Source: Comamonadaceae bacterium (GTDB lineage Bacteria; Pseudomonadota; Gammaproteobacteria; Burkholderiales; Burkholderiaceae_C). Taken from it: a stretch of DNA of 10,717 nucleotides. The first letter of the stretch is position 1, and each line of letters begins with the position of its first letter. The notes under the pieces were generated by a model, which had not been told where the DNA came from, made no database searches, and saw only the letters and a program-made list of their open reading frames with translations. The translations under genes were made by a program, and so were the position numbers. Location: NCBI GenBank assembly GCA_947458415.1, contig CANGZG010000078.1, forward strand, positions 1 to 10,717, given 5' to 3'. Shown here in pieces: positions 1 to 7,461 of the stretch.

Positions 1-651
1 GCCACCGACCGAGTACAACAAGGCCATCCAAACCATGAAACCGGGGATGATGTATTCCGCGCCTTGGTATTCGAAACTGAAGCCGCCCGACATCACCCAC
101 AAGATGCCGACAAAACTGCCGAGCGTGACCAGCGCGTCCAGCAAGCCCATGCTGAGCCCGACGGTTTGCTCTGTGAACATTTTGATGTCCTCTTGCATCC
201 GTTGGTCAGGGTTGTCCGCGCCGTTCAGGTTGTCGCCCAATCCGTGGGTTTGGCGCAATTCAATTTGGTAAAAAATTTGGTGCGTGGTCCAGCGGGTCAG
301 GAAATCGCGGGTCATCCAAGCGCGCCAGCGAATTTCCAGCAACTGCGTGAGGTAAAAACGGTAAACCGCCACCACGATGAACGCGGTAGCCAGCATGCCA
401 AACACCTTGAGTTGTTCCCAAAACACCGCTTCGTCGCGGTTTTGCAAAGCATCGTAAAAAACCCGGTTCCACTCGTTCAAGAGCACCAGCACATACACCA
501 TGCCTAAATTCAGTCCAATGCATGCCAGCAACAAAAAGCGTGCCGACCAGCGTTCCTCGGACCGGAAATAAGGCAAGGACAGCGCCCAAACCTTGCCAAG
601 GTGTACGCGTGTCTTGCGCCAAATAGAGCGTAAGGGGTTAAAAATTCGCAT
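1..651 (-). CDS. YddA/SbmA-type ABC transporter, N-terminal membrane part (partial)
   Basis: This gene is read from the ATG at 651 and is open to the left edge, so only the first 217 residues are visible. They begin MRIFNPLRSIWRK and contain hydrophobic segments at about 38-58, 82-102, 164-188 and 200-217. The stretch SLPYFRSEERW (25-35), the LNEWNRVFYDALQNRD region (58-73) and NPDQRMQEDIKMFTEQT (147-163) are typical of the YddA family (COG4178), whose members join an SbmA/BacA-like membrane domain to a C-terminal ATPase and move peptides, cobalamin-like compounds or similar cargo across the inner membrane. The ATPase half would lie outside the window, so a stand-alone SbmA/BacA-like protein is not excluded. 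The start lies 6 bases after the stop of the 5'-nucleotidase gene, with only a weak A-rich ribosome site, which suggests co-transcription. The substrate cannot be told from the sequence. Confidence 0.85.
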   Translation of the reverse strand, partial: MRIFNPLRSIWRKTRVHLGKVWALSLPYFRSEERWSARFLLLACIGLNLGMVYVLVLLNEWNRVFYDALQNRDEAVFWEQLKVFGMLATAFIVVAVYRFYLTQLLEIRWRAWMTRDFLTRWTTHQIFYQIELRQTHGLGDNLNGADNPDQRMQEDIKMFTEQTVGLSMGLLDALVTLGSFVGILWVMSGGFSFEYQGAEYIIPGFMVWMALLYSVGG

Positions 652-657
652 AAAACT

Positions 658-1569
658 TCAATCTTTTGGCAAACGTGTATTTTGCACCCCGCTGGCCACG
701 TGGCCGGAAGGCACATGGCGGGCGGCCGATTCGATGTGCCCGGTCTGGTCGTCAAAGAAGAAATCGGGCTCGAATTCGCGCAAAAACTCGCCTTTGGCCA
801 AGCCACCCAAAAACATGGCTTCGTCCACTTGGATGTTCCATTGCATCAAGGTGCGAATGGCGCGCTCATGCGCCGGTGCGCTGCGCGCGGTGACCAAAGC
901 AGTGCGAATGCGGATGGCCGAGGTGCCTTCTTGTTGCAAGCGATGCAATGCCGCCAGCAGCGGTTTGAACGGGCCGTCTGACAAGGGCTGTGCCGCTTTG
1001 TCTTTTTCATGTTGTTGAAACGCATTCAGCCCTTGCGACTGAAACACCTGCTCGGCCTCGTCGCTGAACAACACCGCGTCGCCGTCAAACGCAATGCGCA
1101 CTTCATGCGGGTGGGCTTCAGACGCGTGTGCCGAATGCGGGTAGACCTGCGCGGCGGGCACGCCAGCATCGAGCGCCGCGCGAACATCGCTCAAATGCGC
1201 AGACAAAAACAAGTTGGCGTTCAGCGGTTTGAGGTAACGCCAAGGCGGTTGCCCACGGGTGAAACTGCCGCGTTGAATGTCCAAGCCATAGTGTTGTGCT
1301 GAACGAAACACCCGCATGCCGCTGACCGGGTCGTTGCGCGACAAGATGACCACTTCGACGCGCGCGTCGTTCGGGCGGTTGAAGGCCAACAGTTTTTTGA
1401 CCAAGGAAAAAGCCACGCCCGGCGGCGCGGGTTGCTCCAGTCGCTGGAGTTGCAAATCCATGTAGGCGCGGTCATCGTTTTGTTCGAAGACCTGGTTTTC
1501 TTCCTCAAAATCGAACAAGGCCCGTGAGGAGATGGCCACCACCAATTTGCCGTCCAGCGTACTTGCCAT
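658..1569 (-). CDS. Cytosolic 5'-nucleotidase, HAD-like (PF06189 type)
   Basis: This 303-residue protein resembles the cytosolic 5'-nucleotidase family related to eukaryotic cN-I, which removes the 5'-phosphate from nucleoside monophosphates. Visible HAD-like elements are FDGDAVLFSDEAE (161-173), with the Asp162/Asp164 pair expected to act as nucleophile and acid/base; the LVTARSAPAHERA region (225-237), motif-II like; and FLGGLAKGEFLREFEPDFFFDDQ region (253-275), which holds the family lysine (Lys259) and an acidic metal-binding DD pair. SRNDPVSGMRVF (78-89) also fits the family. There is no signal peptide, so it should act in the cytoplasm. The start is fixed at 1569 because an in-frame TGA lies one codon upstream. 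It begins 9 bases after the gspF stop, with only a weak ribosome site. It is not a known T2SS component and is probably a passenger of the transcript. Function is assigned from family motifs only, and the preferred nucleotide is unknown. Confidence 0.85.
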   Translation of the reverse strand: MASTLDGKLVVAISSRALFDFEEENQVFEQNDDRAYMDLQLQRLEQPAPPGVAFSLVKKLLAFNRPNDARVEVVILSRNDPVSGMRVFRSAQHYGLDIQRGSFTRGQPPWRYLKPLNANLFLSAHLSDVRAALDAGVPAAQVYPHSAHASEAHPHEVRIAFDGDAVLFSDEAEQVFQSQGLNAFQQHEKDKAAQPLSDGPFKPLLAALHRLQQEGTSAIRIRTALVTARSAPAHERAIRTLMQWNIQVDEAMFLGGLAKGEFLREFEPDFFFDDQTGHIESAARHVPSGHVASGVQNTRLPKD

Positions 1570-1578
1570 GGGTCACTT

Positions 1579-2799
1579 TCATCGCACGAACTGATTGAGT
1601 TGAATGAGGGGCAACATGACCGCCAACACGATCAGCATCACCACTGCCCCCATGGTAACAATCAGCAGTGGCTCCAACACGGTGGCCAATTGCAGGGCGC
1701 GGCGCTGCACGTCCTTGCCCAAATGGTCGGCGGCGTGTTGCAACATCTGCGGCAATTGCCCGGTTTGCTCGCCCAAGCGGGCAAACATGGGCAGTAACCC
1801 CGGCAAGGTGTTGTTTTGCGACAAGGCCGTGGCCAATGGCGCGCCTTCGCGCACCAGGTCGATGGATTGCTCGGCATGCAAACGCAAAGCCGCATTCGAC
1901 AAGGTCTGTGCTGCGGTTTGCAGGGCTTTCAACATCGGCACACCAGCGCCGACCAACAAGGCCAAGGTACTGGCAAAACGCGCGGTGTGGTAATTCAAAC
2001 TCAGGCGTCCGATCACGGGCAGTTGCAACAGCGCAGCGTCCATGCGTTGGCGCAACAAGCGGTGTCGCCTGCCCCAGTGCAGCAGCAGACCAACCAGCAG
2101 CAAGGCCAGCAGCGCCCAGACCCACATGGCCTGCACCCCGTGGCTGAGCGTCAGCATGAACACGGTCAAACCAGGCAAATGGCGTTGCGTACTGGTGAAC
2201 ACCTGTGCCACTTGGGGCACCACATAAGTGAGTAAAAACACCACCATCAACAAGGCCACGCCGGTCACGATGGCGGGGTAGAGCGATGCGCTCAAGAGCT
2301 TGGCGCGCATCTCGTGCTGCGCTTGCAAATCGTTGGCGAGCAGTTGCAACACCTGCGCGAGTTGACCGGTTTGTTCACCCGAGCGCATCACCGCCACATA
2401 GCGTTCATTGAACTCACGCGGGTGCATGGCCAGGGCTTGTGCCAACGGCGCACCGGCATTGACTTCGGCACGCAGTTGGTTTGTCAGCTCGCTTTGCTTG
2501 GCGTTGTCGGCTTGTTCACTCAGTGCACTGAGCGCGGGTTCCAGTGGCAAGCCCGCGCTCACCAAACTGGCCAATTGCTGGGTCCAAATGACCAACGCGG
2601 TGTGGCTGAACACGCGTGACGGCCACCATGCGATCTCACTGCGCAGCCAATGGCGTTGGCCTGGATGAAGATCGACCTTCAGCGGGATCAGGGCTTGTTG
2701 GCGCAACGCATGGCGCACGGATTTTTCGGACACGGCTTCCAACTTGCCTTGCACCCACCGGCCACTGGCATCCAAGGCTTGGTAGCGGAAGGTCGGCAT
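1579..2799 (-). CDS. gspF: T2SS inner-membrane platform protein GspF
   Basis: GspF is the polytopic inner-membrane protein at the base of the T2SS, where it contacts GspE and GspL and is thought to transmit ATPase motion to the growing pseudopilus. The 406 residues match the usual family length. The N-terminus PTFRYQALDASGRWVQGKLEA is the standard opening. Two homologous T2SSF domains span about 69-192 and 272-394, and each carries the family motif GEQTGQL (141-147 and 343-349). Three membrane segments are visible near 171-192, 222-240 and 376-398. The ATG at 2799 lies 4 bases after the gspE stop (TGAGCCCATG), so translation is probably coupled. It is the last recognisable T2SS gene of the run. 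No damage or unusual residues are seen. Confidence 0.97.
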   Translation of the reverse strand: MPTFRYQALDASGRWVQGKLEAVSEKSVRHALRQQALIPLKVDLHPGQRHWLRSEIAWWPSRVFSHTALVIWTQQLASLVSAGLPLEPALSALSEQADNAKQSELTNQLRAEVNAGAPLAQALAMHPREFNERYVAVMRSGEQTGQLAQVLQLLANDLQAQHEMRAKLLSASLYPAIVTGVALLMVVFLLTYVVPQVAQVFTSTQRHLPGLTVFMLTLSHGVQAMWVWALLALLLVGLLLHWGRRHRLLRQRMDAALLQLPVIGRLSLNYHTARFASTLALLVGAGVPMLKALQTAAQTLSNAALRLHAEQSIDLVREGAPLATALSQNNTLPGLLPMFARLGEQTGQLPQMLQHAADHLGKDVQRRALQLATVLEPLLIVTMGAVVMLIVLAVMLPLIQLNQFVR

Positions 2800-2803
2800 G
2801 GGC

Positions 2804-4192
2804 TCAGTCCCGGGTCACGCGCAACAATTCTTGCGCCGAGGTGACGCCTTGGGCAACCCAGCGCTGGCCGTCATCGCGCAGGCTGCGCATGCCGCTTTGT
2901 GTCGCCGCGTCGCGCAATTCGCTTTCGCCTGCTTGTCGATGAATCAGCTCGCGCAAGCGGGTGTCGGTGACCAACAATTCAAAAATACCGGTGCGCCCTT
3001 GGTAACCGGTTTGGCCACATGGCTTGCAACCCGTGCCATGACAACTGATGCAGCGTTTGCGCACCAAACGTTGGGCCAACACACCCAGCAACGATGAACT
3101 GAGCAAAAACGGCTCGATGCCCATGTCGGTCAAGCGGGTCACGGCGCTGACCGCGTCGTTGGTGTGCAAGGTGGCCAACACCAAGTGGCCGGTGAGCGAT
3201 GCTTGCACCGCGATTTGCGCGGATTCACGGTCGCGGATTTCGCCCACCATGATCACGTCCGGGTCTTGCCGCAAGATCGCGCGCAAGGCCTTGGCAAAGT
3301 CCAATCCGATTTTGGCGTTGACTTGGGTTTGACCAATGCCGCTGAGTTCATATTCGATCGGGTCTTCCACGGTCATGATGTTGGTTTGCGTGGTGTCGAG
3401 CAATTGCAAGGCGGCATACAAGGTGGTGGTTTTGCCTGAACCCGTGGGCCCGGTCACCAACACCATGCCGTGCGGTTGTTGCACCAATTGTTCAAACCTT
3501 TGCAAAGTGTGCGCGGGCATGCCCACGGCTTGCAAGCTCAAACGGCTGTCGCTTTTGTCGAGCAATCGCAACACCGCGCGTTCACCGTACACGCCTGCCA
3601 AGGTAGACACCCGCACATCAATCGCACGTTGTCCAAGCCGCAAAGAAATGCGCCCGTCTTGTGGCAGTCGCTTTTCGGCAATGTCCAGGTCCGCCATGAT
3701 TTTCAGCCGCGAGATCAACGCCGCGTGCAATCCGCGTGGTGGGTGAACGATGTCGCGCAAGCGGCCATCGACCCGAAACCGCACGCTGGAATGGCGCTCA
3801 CTGGCTTCGATGTGGATGTCGCTGGCGCCTTCACGAGCGGCTTGCATCAGCAAGGCATTGAGCATGCGAATGATCGGCGCGTCCGCTGACGCTGCCAGCA
3901 AATCCTCCACGGTTGGCAAGGCTTGCATCATGCGCGCCACATCGGCTTCGGCTTCGACTTCGCTCATCACCAAGGCCGCGCTGGATTCGGCATCGGCATA
4001 ACTGGCGCTGATGCGTTGCGCCAAGGCTTCTGCGGTTTCGTGCTGAAACCGGTGAATGGTGTGGCAACGCCAGACCTCGCTCCAAGCGCTGGCAGACACG
4101 CTGTCACCGTGCCAGAGTGTCAGATGTTGTCCGTCATCTGCCAGCAGCAACTGGTGTTGCCGCGCAAACGCATAAGGCAGGCGCTGGCGCAT
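2804..4192 (-). CDS. gspE: T2SS assembly ATPase GspE
   Basis: GspE is the cytoplasmic hexameric ATPase that drives pseudopilus assembly and docks on GspL. The 462-residue protein opens with LPYAFARQHQLLL, a GspE N-terminal domain. The ATPase core follows: Walker A GPTGSGKTT (248-256), Asp-box region around TVEDPIEYEL (274-283), Walker B region VIMVGEIRD (313-321) and His box LTGHLVLATLHTN (333-345). All catalytic residues look intact. A zinc-type cysteine motif follows at Cys381, Cys384, Cys389 and Cys392, spaced C-x2-C-x4-C-x2-C. In classical GspE proteins the two CxxC pairs are separated by a longer loop of some 25-30 residues, so the loop is deleted here. GRTGIFELL after the motif is standard. 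The ATG at 4192 is 2 bases after the gspD stop (TGACCATG), which supports this start. Confidence 0.97.
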   Translation of the reverse strand: MRQRLPYAFARQHQLLLADDGQHLTLWHGDSVSASAWSEVWRCHTIHRFQHETAEALAQRISASYADAESSAALVMSEVEAEADVARMMQALPTVEDLLAASADAPIIRMLNALLMQAAREGASDIHIEASERHSSVRFRVDGRLRDIVHPPRGLHAALISRLKIMADLDIAEKRLPQDGRISLRLGQRAIDVRVSTLAGVYGERAVLRLLDKSDSRLSLQAVGMPAHTLQRFEQLVQQPHGMVLVTGPTGSGKTTTLYAALQLLDTTQTNIMTVEDPIEYELSGIGQTQVNAKIGLDFAKALRAILRQDPDVIMVGEIRDRESAQIAVQASLTGHLVLATLHTNDAVSAVTRLTDMGIEPFLLSSSLLGVLAQRLVRKRCISCHGTGCKPCGQTGYQGRTGIFELLVTDTRLRELIHRQAGESELRDAATQSGMRSLRDDGQRWVAQGVTSAQELLRVTRD

Positions 4193-4194
4193 GG

Positions 4195-6144
4195 TCAGCG
4201 GGCCAATGGCGGCAACGCCAAATCGTTGGGCACAGGCAAACCGGGCAGGGCGGGTTGGGCTGAATCGGTTTGCAATTGCTGCATGTCTTTGTAACGCCCG
4301 TGCGAAAGCACTTGCGCGCTGGCGTCGTCGCGCACCACCACCGGTCGCAAAAACACCATCAGGTTGTTTTTGTTGCGCGAGCGGCTTTCACTTTTGAACA
4401 AACGACCAATCAAAGGCAAGTCCCCTAAGCCCGGGACTTGCTGGTTGCTGTCTTCGTATGCGTCAGACAACAAGCCACCCAAGACCACCACCTCGCCATC
4501 GGCGATGACGATGTTCGATTCGATGGAGCGTTTGTTGGTGATCAACCCCTCGGTGGTTTTTTTGGAACTGTCGATGCTGGAGACCTCTTGAAACACCGTG
4601 AGCTTGACCGTGCCCGAGTCGCTGATTTGCGGCTTGACTTTCAATGTCAACCCCACGTCTTTGCGCTCGACGGTTTGAAAGGGATTGACCGCCCCGTTGG
4701 CGCTGTTGTTGTGGGTGTATTGGCCGGTGACAAACGGCACGTTTTTGCCCACCACGATGCGGGCTTCTTCGTTATCCAAGGTCAACAGCGACGGCTTGGA
4801 CAAGATATTGCTGCCACCATCGGATTGCAAAAAGTTGGCCAGTGCGGTCATGACCGGACTGCCGTTGATGCTGCGGCCCAGACCGATGTTCAAACCAGGG
4901 CCGGGCAAGGTGTTGCCATTGCCTTGGCTGATCGACAACAAATTGTTGGTGCTGCCGAAGTTGGTGCCAAGCACACCGATTTGCCCGCCAGCGTTGCCCC
5001 ACAGGTTTTGCCATTGGATGCCAAATTGCGCTTCTTTGGATGCATCGACTTCAACGATCAAGCTCTCGACCAGCACCTGTGCGCGGCGCTGGTCCAAGGC
5101 GTCGATCACGCGTTTGAGTTGTTGAAACACCGGCGTGGGCGCTTGGATGATCAGCGCGTTGGTGGCCACATCCGCTTGCACCATGCTGCCGGTGTTGGCT
5201 GGCGCCGTGGTGGCGCCTGTGCTGGAGAGCGTGCCGGTGGGCATGCCGGGGGTCAGGGTGGCGCGCAAGGTGGTGGCGAGTTTGGTGGCATCTGCATTTT
5301 TCAAATACACCACGTGCAAATTGCCTTGTGGTGACTCGCTGCTGGGGCGATCAAGTTTGTCGATCAGGCTGCGCACCTGCGCTTGCCTTGCAGGGTTGGC
5401 GCTGCGCACAATCACCGCGTTGCTGCGCGGCTCGGCTTGGATGCTGGTTTTGAAACCGCTGTCGTTGTGGCTGCCCTCTGTCAAGCGCTGCAGCAACACC
5501 ACCACATCGGCGGCCACGGCATGTTGCAAAGGAACGATCTCGATGTCGGTCGCACCGGACACATCCAGCGCGGCGATGATGCGTGCCAAGCGTTGCAGGT
5601 TGTCTGCGTAATCGGTGATCACCAACGCGTTGCTGCCTGGGGTGACATTGATGGTGTTGTTCGGGCTGATCAAAGGCCGCAGCACCGCCAACAACTGGTT
5701 CGCGCTCTCGTGGTTGAGCTTGAAAATTTGCGTCATCACTTGCGCGTTGTTGGGTGCGACCGTGCGCGGCACCACGGCATCGGCCCCGCCTTGTAACTTG
5801 GCCTCGGCCTCGGGCACCAGTTTGAACATGCCCCGGGTTTCAATCACGGCATACCCTTGCAAGCGCAAGGCGCTGAGCAATTGGTCCCATGCCACAGAAG
5901 CGGGTACGGGTCGTTCAGTGTTGAGCGTGAGCGTGCCTTTGACACGCGGGTCGACCACCAAGCGGCGTTGCGTCAAATTCGCGACGGTGCGCGCCACGCT
6001 TTCAATCTCAGCGTTGACAAAATTGAGCGTGACCGGTTTGTCTTTCACCGGTGGTTTCGCCCACGCGCCGTGGCCGAACCAAAGCATGGACACCGCGATC
6101 CACACAACACGCCACGCGACTGCATTAGCCATCCTCATCCCCAT
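4195..6144 (-). CDS. gspD: T2SS outer-membrane secretin GspD
   Basis: GspD forms the multimeric outer-membrane channel through which folded exoproteins leave the periplasm. The 649-residue precursor has a signal peptide, with likely cleavage after GHGAWA (residue 29). Next come an N0 domain (about 36-110, starting KPVTLNFVNAEIE), N1 (about 134-195), N2 (about 200-268) and N3 (about 275-353, with a Ser/Thr/Gly-rich loop at 303-320). The secretin barrel domain runs from about 354 to 600 and begins RAQVLVESLIVEVDA. The secretin signature VPGLGDLPLIGRLF lies at 570-583. After LMVFLRPVVV (595-604) only about 45 residues remain, ending in a Pro/Leu-rich tail, so a classical pilotin-binding S-domain is not obvious. 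Three in-frame ATGs (6144, 6138, 6132) could start it. It overlaps the gspN end and is followed 2 bases later by gspE. Confidence 0.97.
   Translation of the reverse strand: MGMRMANAVAWRVVWIAVSMLWFGHGAWAKPPVKDKPVTLNFVNAEIESVARTVANLTQRRLVVDPRVKGTLTLNTERPVPASVAWDQLLSALRLQGYAVIETRGMFKLVPEAEAKLQGGADAVVPRTVAPNNAQVMTQIFKLNHESANQLLAVLRPLISPNNTINVTPGSNALVITDYADNLQRLARIIAALDVSGATDIEIVPLQHAVAADVVVLLQRLTEGSHNDSGFKTSIQAEPRSNAVIVRSANPARQAQVRSLIDKLDRPSSESPQGNLHVVYLKNADATKLATTLRATLTPGMPTGTLSSTGATTAPANTGSMVQADVATNALIIQAPTPVFQQLKRVIDALDQRRAQVLVESLIVEVDASKEAQFGIQWQNLWGNAGGQIGVLGTNFGSTNNLLSISQGNGNTLPGPGLNIGLGRSINGSPVMTALANFLQSDGGSNILSKPSLLTLDNEEARIVVGKNVPFVTGQYTHNNSANGAVNPFQTVERKDVGLTLKVKPQISDSGTVKLTVFQEVSSIDSSKKTTEGLITNKRSIESNIVIADGEVVVLGGLLSDAYEDSNQQVPGLGDLPLIGRLFKSESRSRNKNNLMVFLRPVVVRDDASAQVLSHGRYKDMQQLQTDSAQPALPGLPVPNDLALPPLAR
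6132..6144 (-). promoter_or_regulatory. gspN/gspD start-stop overlap with three candidate start codons
   Basis: The gspD reading frame begins ATG GGG ATG AGG ATG, with starts at 6144, 6138 and 6132. The middle ATG overlaps the gspN stop as ATGA (6138-6135), the usual sign of translational coupling. A GGGG run at 6142-6139 lies 6 bases before the third ATG, so it could act as a ribosome site for that start only. All three starts leave the signal peptide intact, so the choice changes the precursor by no more than four residues. Confidence 0.5.
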
Positions 6145-6941
6145 TGAAACATGGCCCGTTGGCCTTGCCGTTGACCCAAGACACCGAGCAAATTGCCTAG
6201 CACTTGTTCGTAGCCCTCACTGATTTCTGCCTCTCCGCTGAATTGCCAGCGACCATCGCGCCAACCACCGCTGCCGCTCAATTGCAACTTCGCCTCCAAG
6301 GTGTGCAGTTGCAAGCTTGGTGCTGCACCGCCTTGCAAGGTCAATGCATAACTGCCCAGCGGTTTCAATGGCGACAGCGCCGACGACACGTCAAACAAGG
6401 TCAGCGTGGCGTTGCCGTCTGCAGGTGCCAAATCCGTCAAGGAAGACCAATGCATGTCATCGTGTTGGAGTCGCAATTCACCTTGCATGCCGATCGTGTG
6501 CCAAGGCGCGCCCAAGCCACTGAGCCACGCCAACGGCCAGCGCGATTGGTTGGCCTGCAACCTGATTTGCCAACCGCTCAACAGCGGTTGCCATTGCCAG
6601 ACCAGCGGTTGTTCGCTGCAACATTCGGCATGGATGGACAATTGCAGGCCGCCACGCCACAGCGGTTGCCATTGCCATGTCACCCGCTGCGGCAACGCCA
6701 GCGCGGCATGGCTGCCATGGCCTGCGCTCAGTACCCATTGGCCACTGCCTTGCCAGACCGTGCCGCGTACCTGACGCAGTTGCATGCGTCCGTCGGTGAG
6801 CCCATCGATCCCTTGCGCCAGCCACTGTGCCGGCGCAAAGCACACCACAGCCAAACAGCCGCCGATCCACCAAGCCAAAGCCATGCCGAGCAAGGCTGGG
6901 CGCCGTGACCGGGTGCGGAGTGAATGCGAGTGGGATGCCAT
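6135..6941 (-). CDS. gspN: T2SS accessory inner-membrane protein GspN
   Basis: GspN (T2SN family) is an accessory inner-membrane T2SS protein, present in only some systems and with a poorly defined role. With the ATG at 6941 the protein has 268 residues. It has a short basic N-terminus, one membrane anchor at about 16-36, and a Trp/Gln-rich periplasmic part expected to be mostly beta-strand. RGTVWQGSGQW (59-69) and the C-terminal LLGVLGQRQG (251-260) fit the family. A GTG at 6983 would add 14 residues inside gspM; I prefer the ATG because it sits one base after the gspM stop (TGACATG), the same junction as gspI/gspJ. WQWQPL occurs twice, at 89-94 and 115-120, encoded by a 19-base direct repeat. 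Two adjacent cysteines (107-108) lie between the copies. The end overlaps the start of gspD. Confidence 0.88.
   Translation of the reverse strand: MASHSHSLRTRSRRPALLGMALAWWIGGCLAVVCFAPAQWLAQGIDGLTDGRMQLRQVRGTVWQGSGQWVLSAGHGSHAALALPQRVTWQWQPLWRGGLQLSIHAECCSEQPLVWQWQPLLSGWQIRLQANQSRWPLAWLSGLGAPWHTIGMQGELRLQHDDMHWSSLTDLAPADGNATLTLFDVSSALSPLKPLGSYALTLQGGAAPSLQLHTLEAKLQLSGSGGWRDGRWQFSGEAEISEGYEQVLGNLLGVLGQRQGQRAMFQWG
6581..6677 (-). repeat. 19-base direct repeat inside gspN, 78-base period
   Basis: The same 19 bases, acagcggttgccattgcca on the plus strand, occur at 6581-6599 and 6659-6677. The offset is 78 bases, exactly 26 codons, so the copies stay in frame and both encode WQWQPL in GspN. The sequence between them shows only a weaker protein likeness (Trp/Gly/Leu-Gln pattern). 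It may be an old tandem duplication of a beta-hairpin or convergence on a repeated structural unit. Confidence 0.8.
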
Positions 6942-6942
6942 G

Positions 6943-7461
6943 TCAATCGCTTTGCGGCGGCAAATCAAATACCAATTGACCACGCCAACGTCTGTTCGTC
7001 GTTTGCCCGTTCTCCGCTGGCGGGTTCACCGGTGTGCTGTTGACCACTTCCCAATGGGCTTCGCGCACACGTGCATGCGCTTGAGATGACACCAAGAATT
7101 GCGCCAGGGCTTGTGACGACAGGTCATTGACGTCGACATGAAATTGCGCCTGCGTTTGGCGCGACTCGGCCTCCTCGCCCAATGCAGCCACCAGTTGTTG
7201 CAATGCGTGCAATGACGATTCAAATGCAAGCCCATTCTGCTGGGGCAGCGCTTGCCATTGCTGTTGCATGGCTTGCATCTGGGCCATTTGTTTGTCGAGT
7301 TGCGCATGCGTTTTTTCGCTGTGCAGCCAGGTGTGCCATGCGGGCCCCATCAGCAGTTGCCAAACCAAGACGCACAGCAGCACACCCAAGCCGCACTGCA
7401 TGGCCAGCTGTTCACGCTTTGTGCGTGCGCGCCACCCATGCCTGTGCCACGGCGTTGTCAT
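6943..7461 (-). CDS. gspM: T2SS inner-membrane platform protein GspM
   Basis: GspM is a bitopic inner-membrane protein that partners GspL and stabilises the assembly platform. The 172 residues begin with a basic cytoplasmic tail holding the family-like element ARTKREQLAM (12-21). One membrane segment follows at about 22-39. A Gln/Met-rich coiled-coil region spans about 46-70, with repeated MQAMQQQWQ-like residues. The small periplasmic domain runs from about 80 to the end. The length and layout are normal for this weakly conserved family, and the call rests as much on position between gspL and gspN as on sequence. The ATG overlaps the gspL stop as ATGA (7461-7458), which fixes the start and implies coupled translation. 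Confidence 0.9.
   Translation of the reverse strand: MTTPWHRHGWRARTKREQLAMQCGLGVLLCVLVWQLLMGPAWHTWLHSEKTHAQLDKQMAQMQAMQQQWQALPQQNGLAFESSLHALQQLVAALGEEAESRQTQAQFHVDVNDLSSQALAQFLVSSQAHARVREAHWEVVNSTPVNPPAENGQTTNRRWRGQLVFDLPPQSD

Noticed and set aside
260..622. Minus-strand open frame of 120 codons near the left end
   Set aside because: The overlapping frame from 651 gives a clear YddA/SbmA-type membrane domain, so this frame is a shadow of the transporter gene.
640..680. AT-richer patch at the nucleotidase/transporter junction considered as a promoter
   Set aside because: A TTGCCA-like box can be found, but no -10 box at a proper distance, and the gap between the genes is only 6 bases.
1763..1786. 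Hairpin-capable inverted repeat (GTTTGC ... GCAAAC, about 10-base arms with one mismatch)
   Set aside because: It lies inside gspF on codons for the conserved MFARLGEQTG stretch, has no following T-run, and is explained by codon content. There is no support for a terminator or regulatory role.
1505..2125. Minus-strand open frame of 206 codons in another frame of gspF
   Set aside because: It overlaps the conserved second T2SSF domain, has Ala/Arg/Gly-rich content and no family likeness.
1736..2380. Two similar DNA stretches in gspF (around 1736-1790 and 2341-2385)
   Set aside because: They encode the paired GEQTGQL motifs of the two homologous T2SSF domains, a normal property of the family.
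4438..5334. Long open frame on the plus strand opposite gspD (298 codons)
   Set aside because: It lies fully antisense to a well-conserved secretin domain. The translation has low-complexity Gly/Val/Asp/Gln content typical of a mirror frame, and no family is recognisable.
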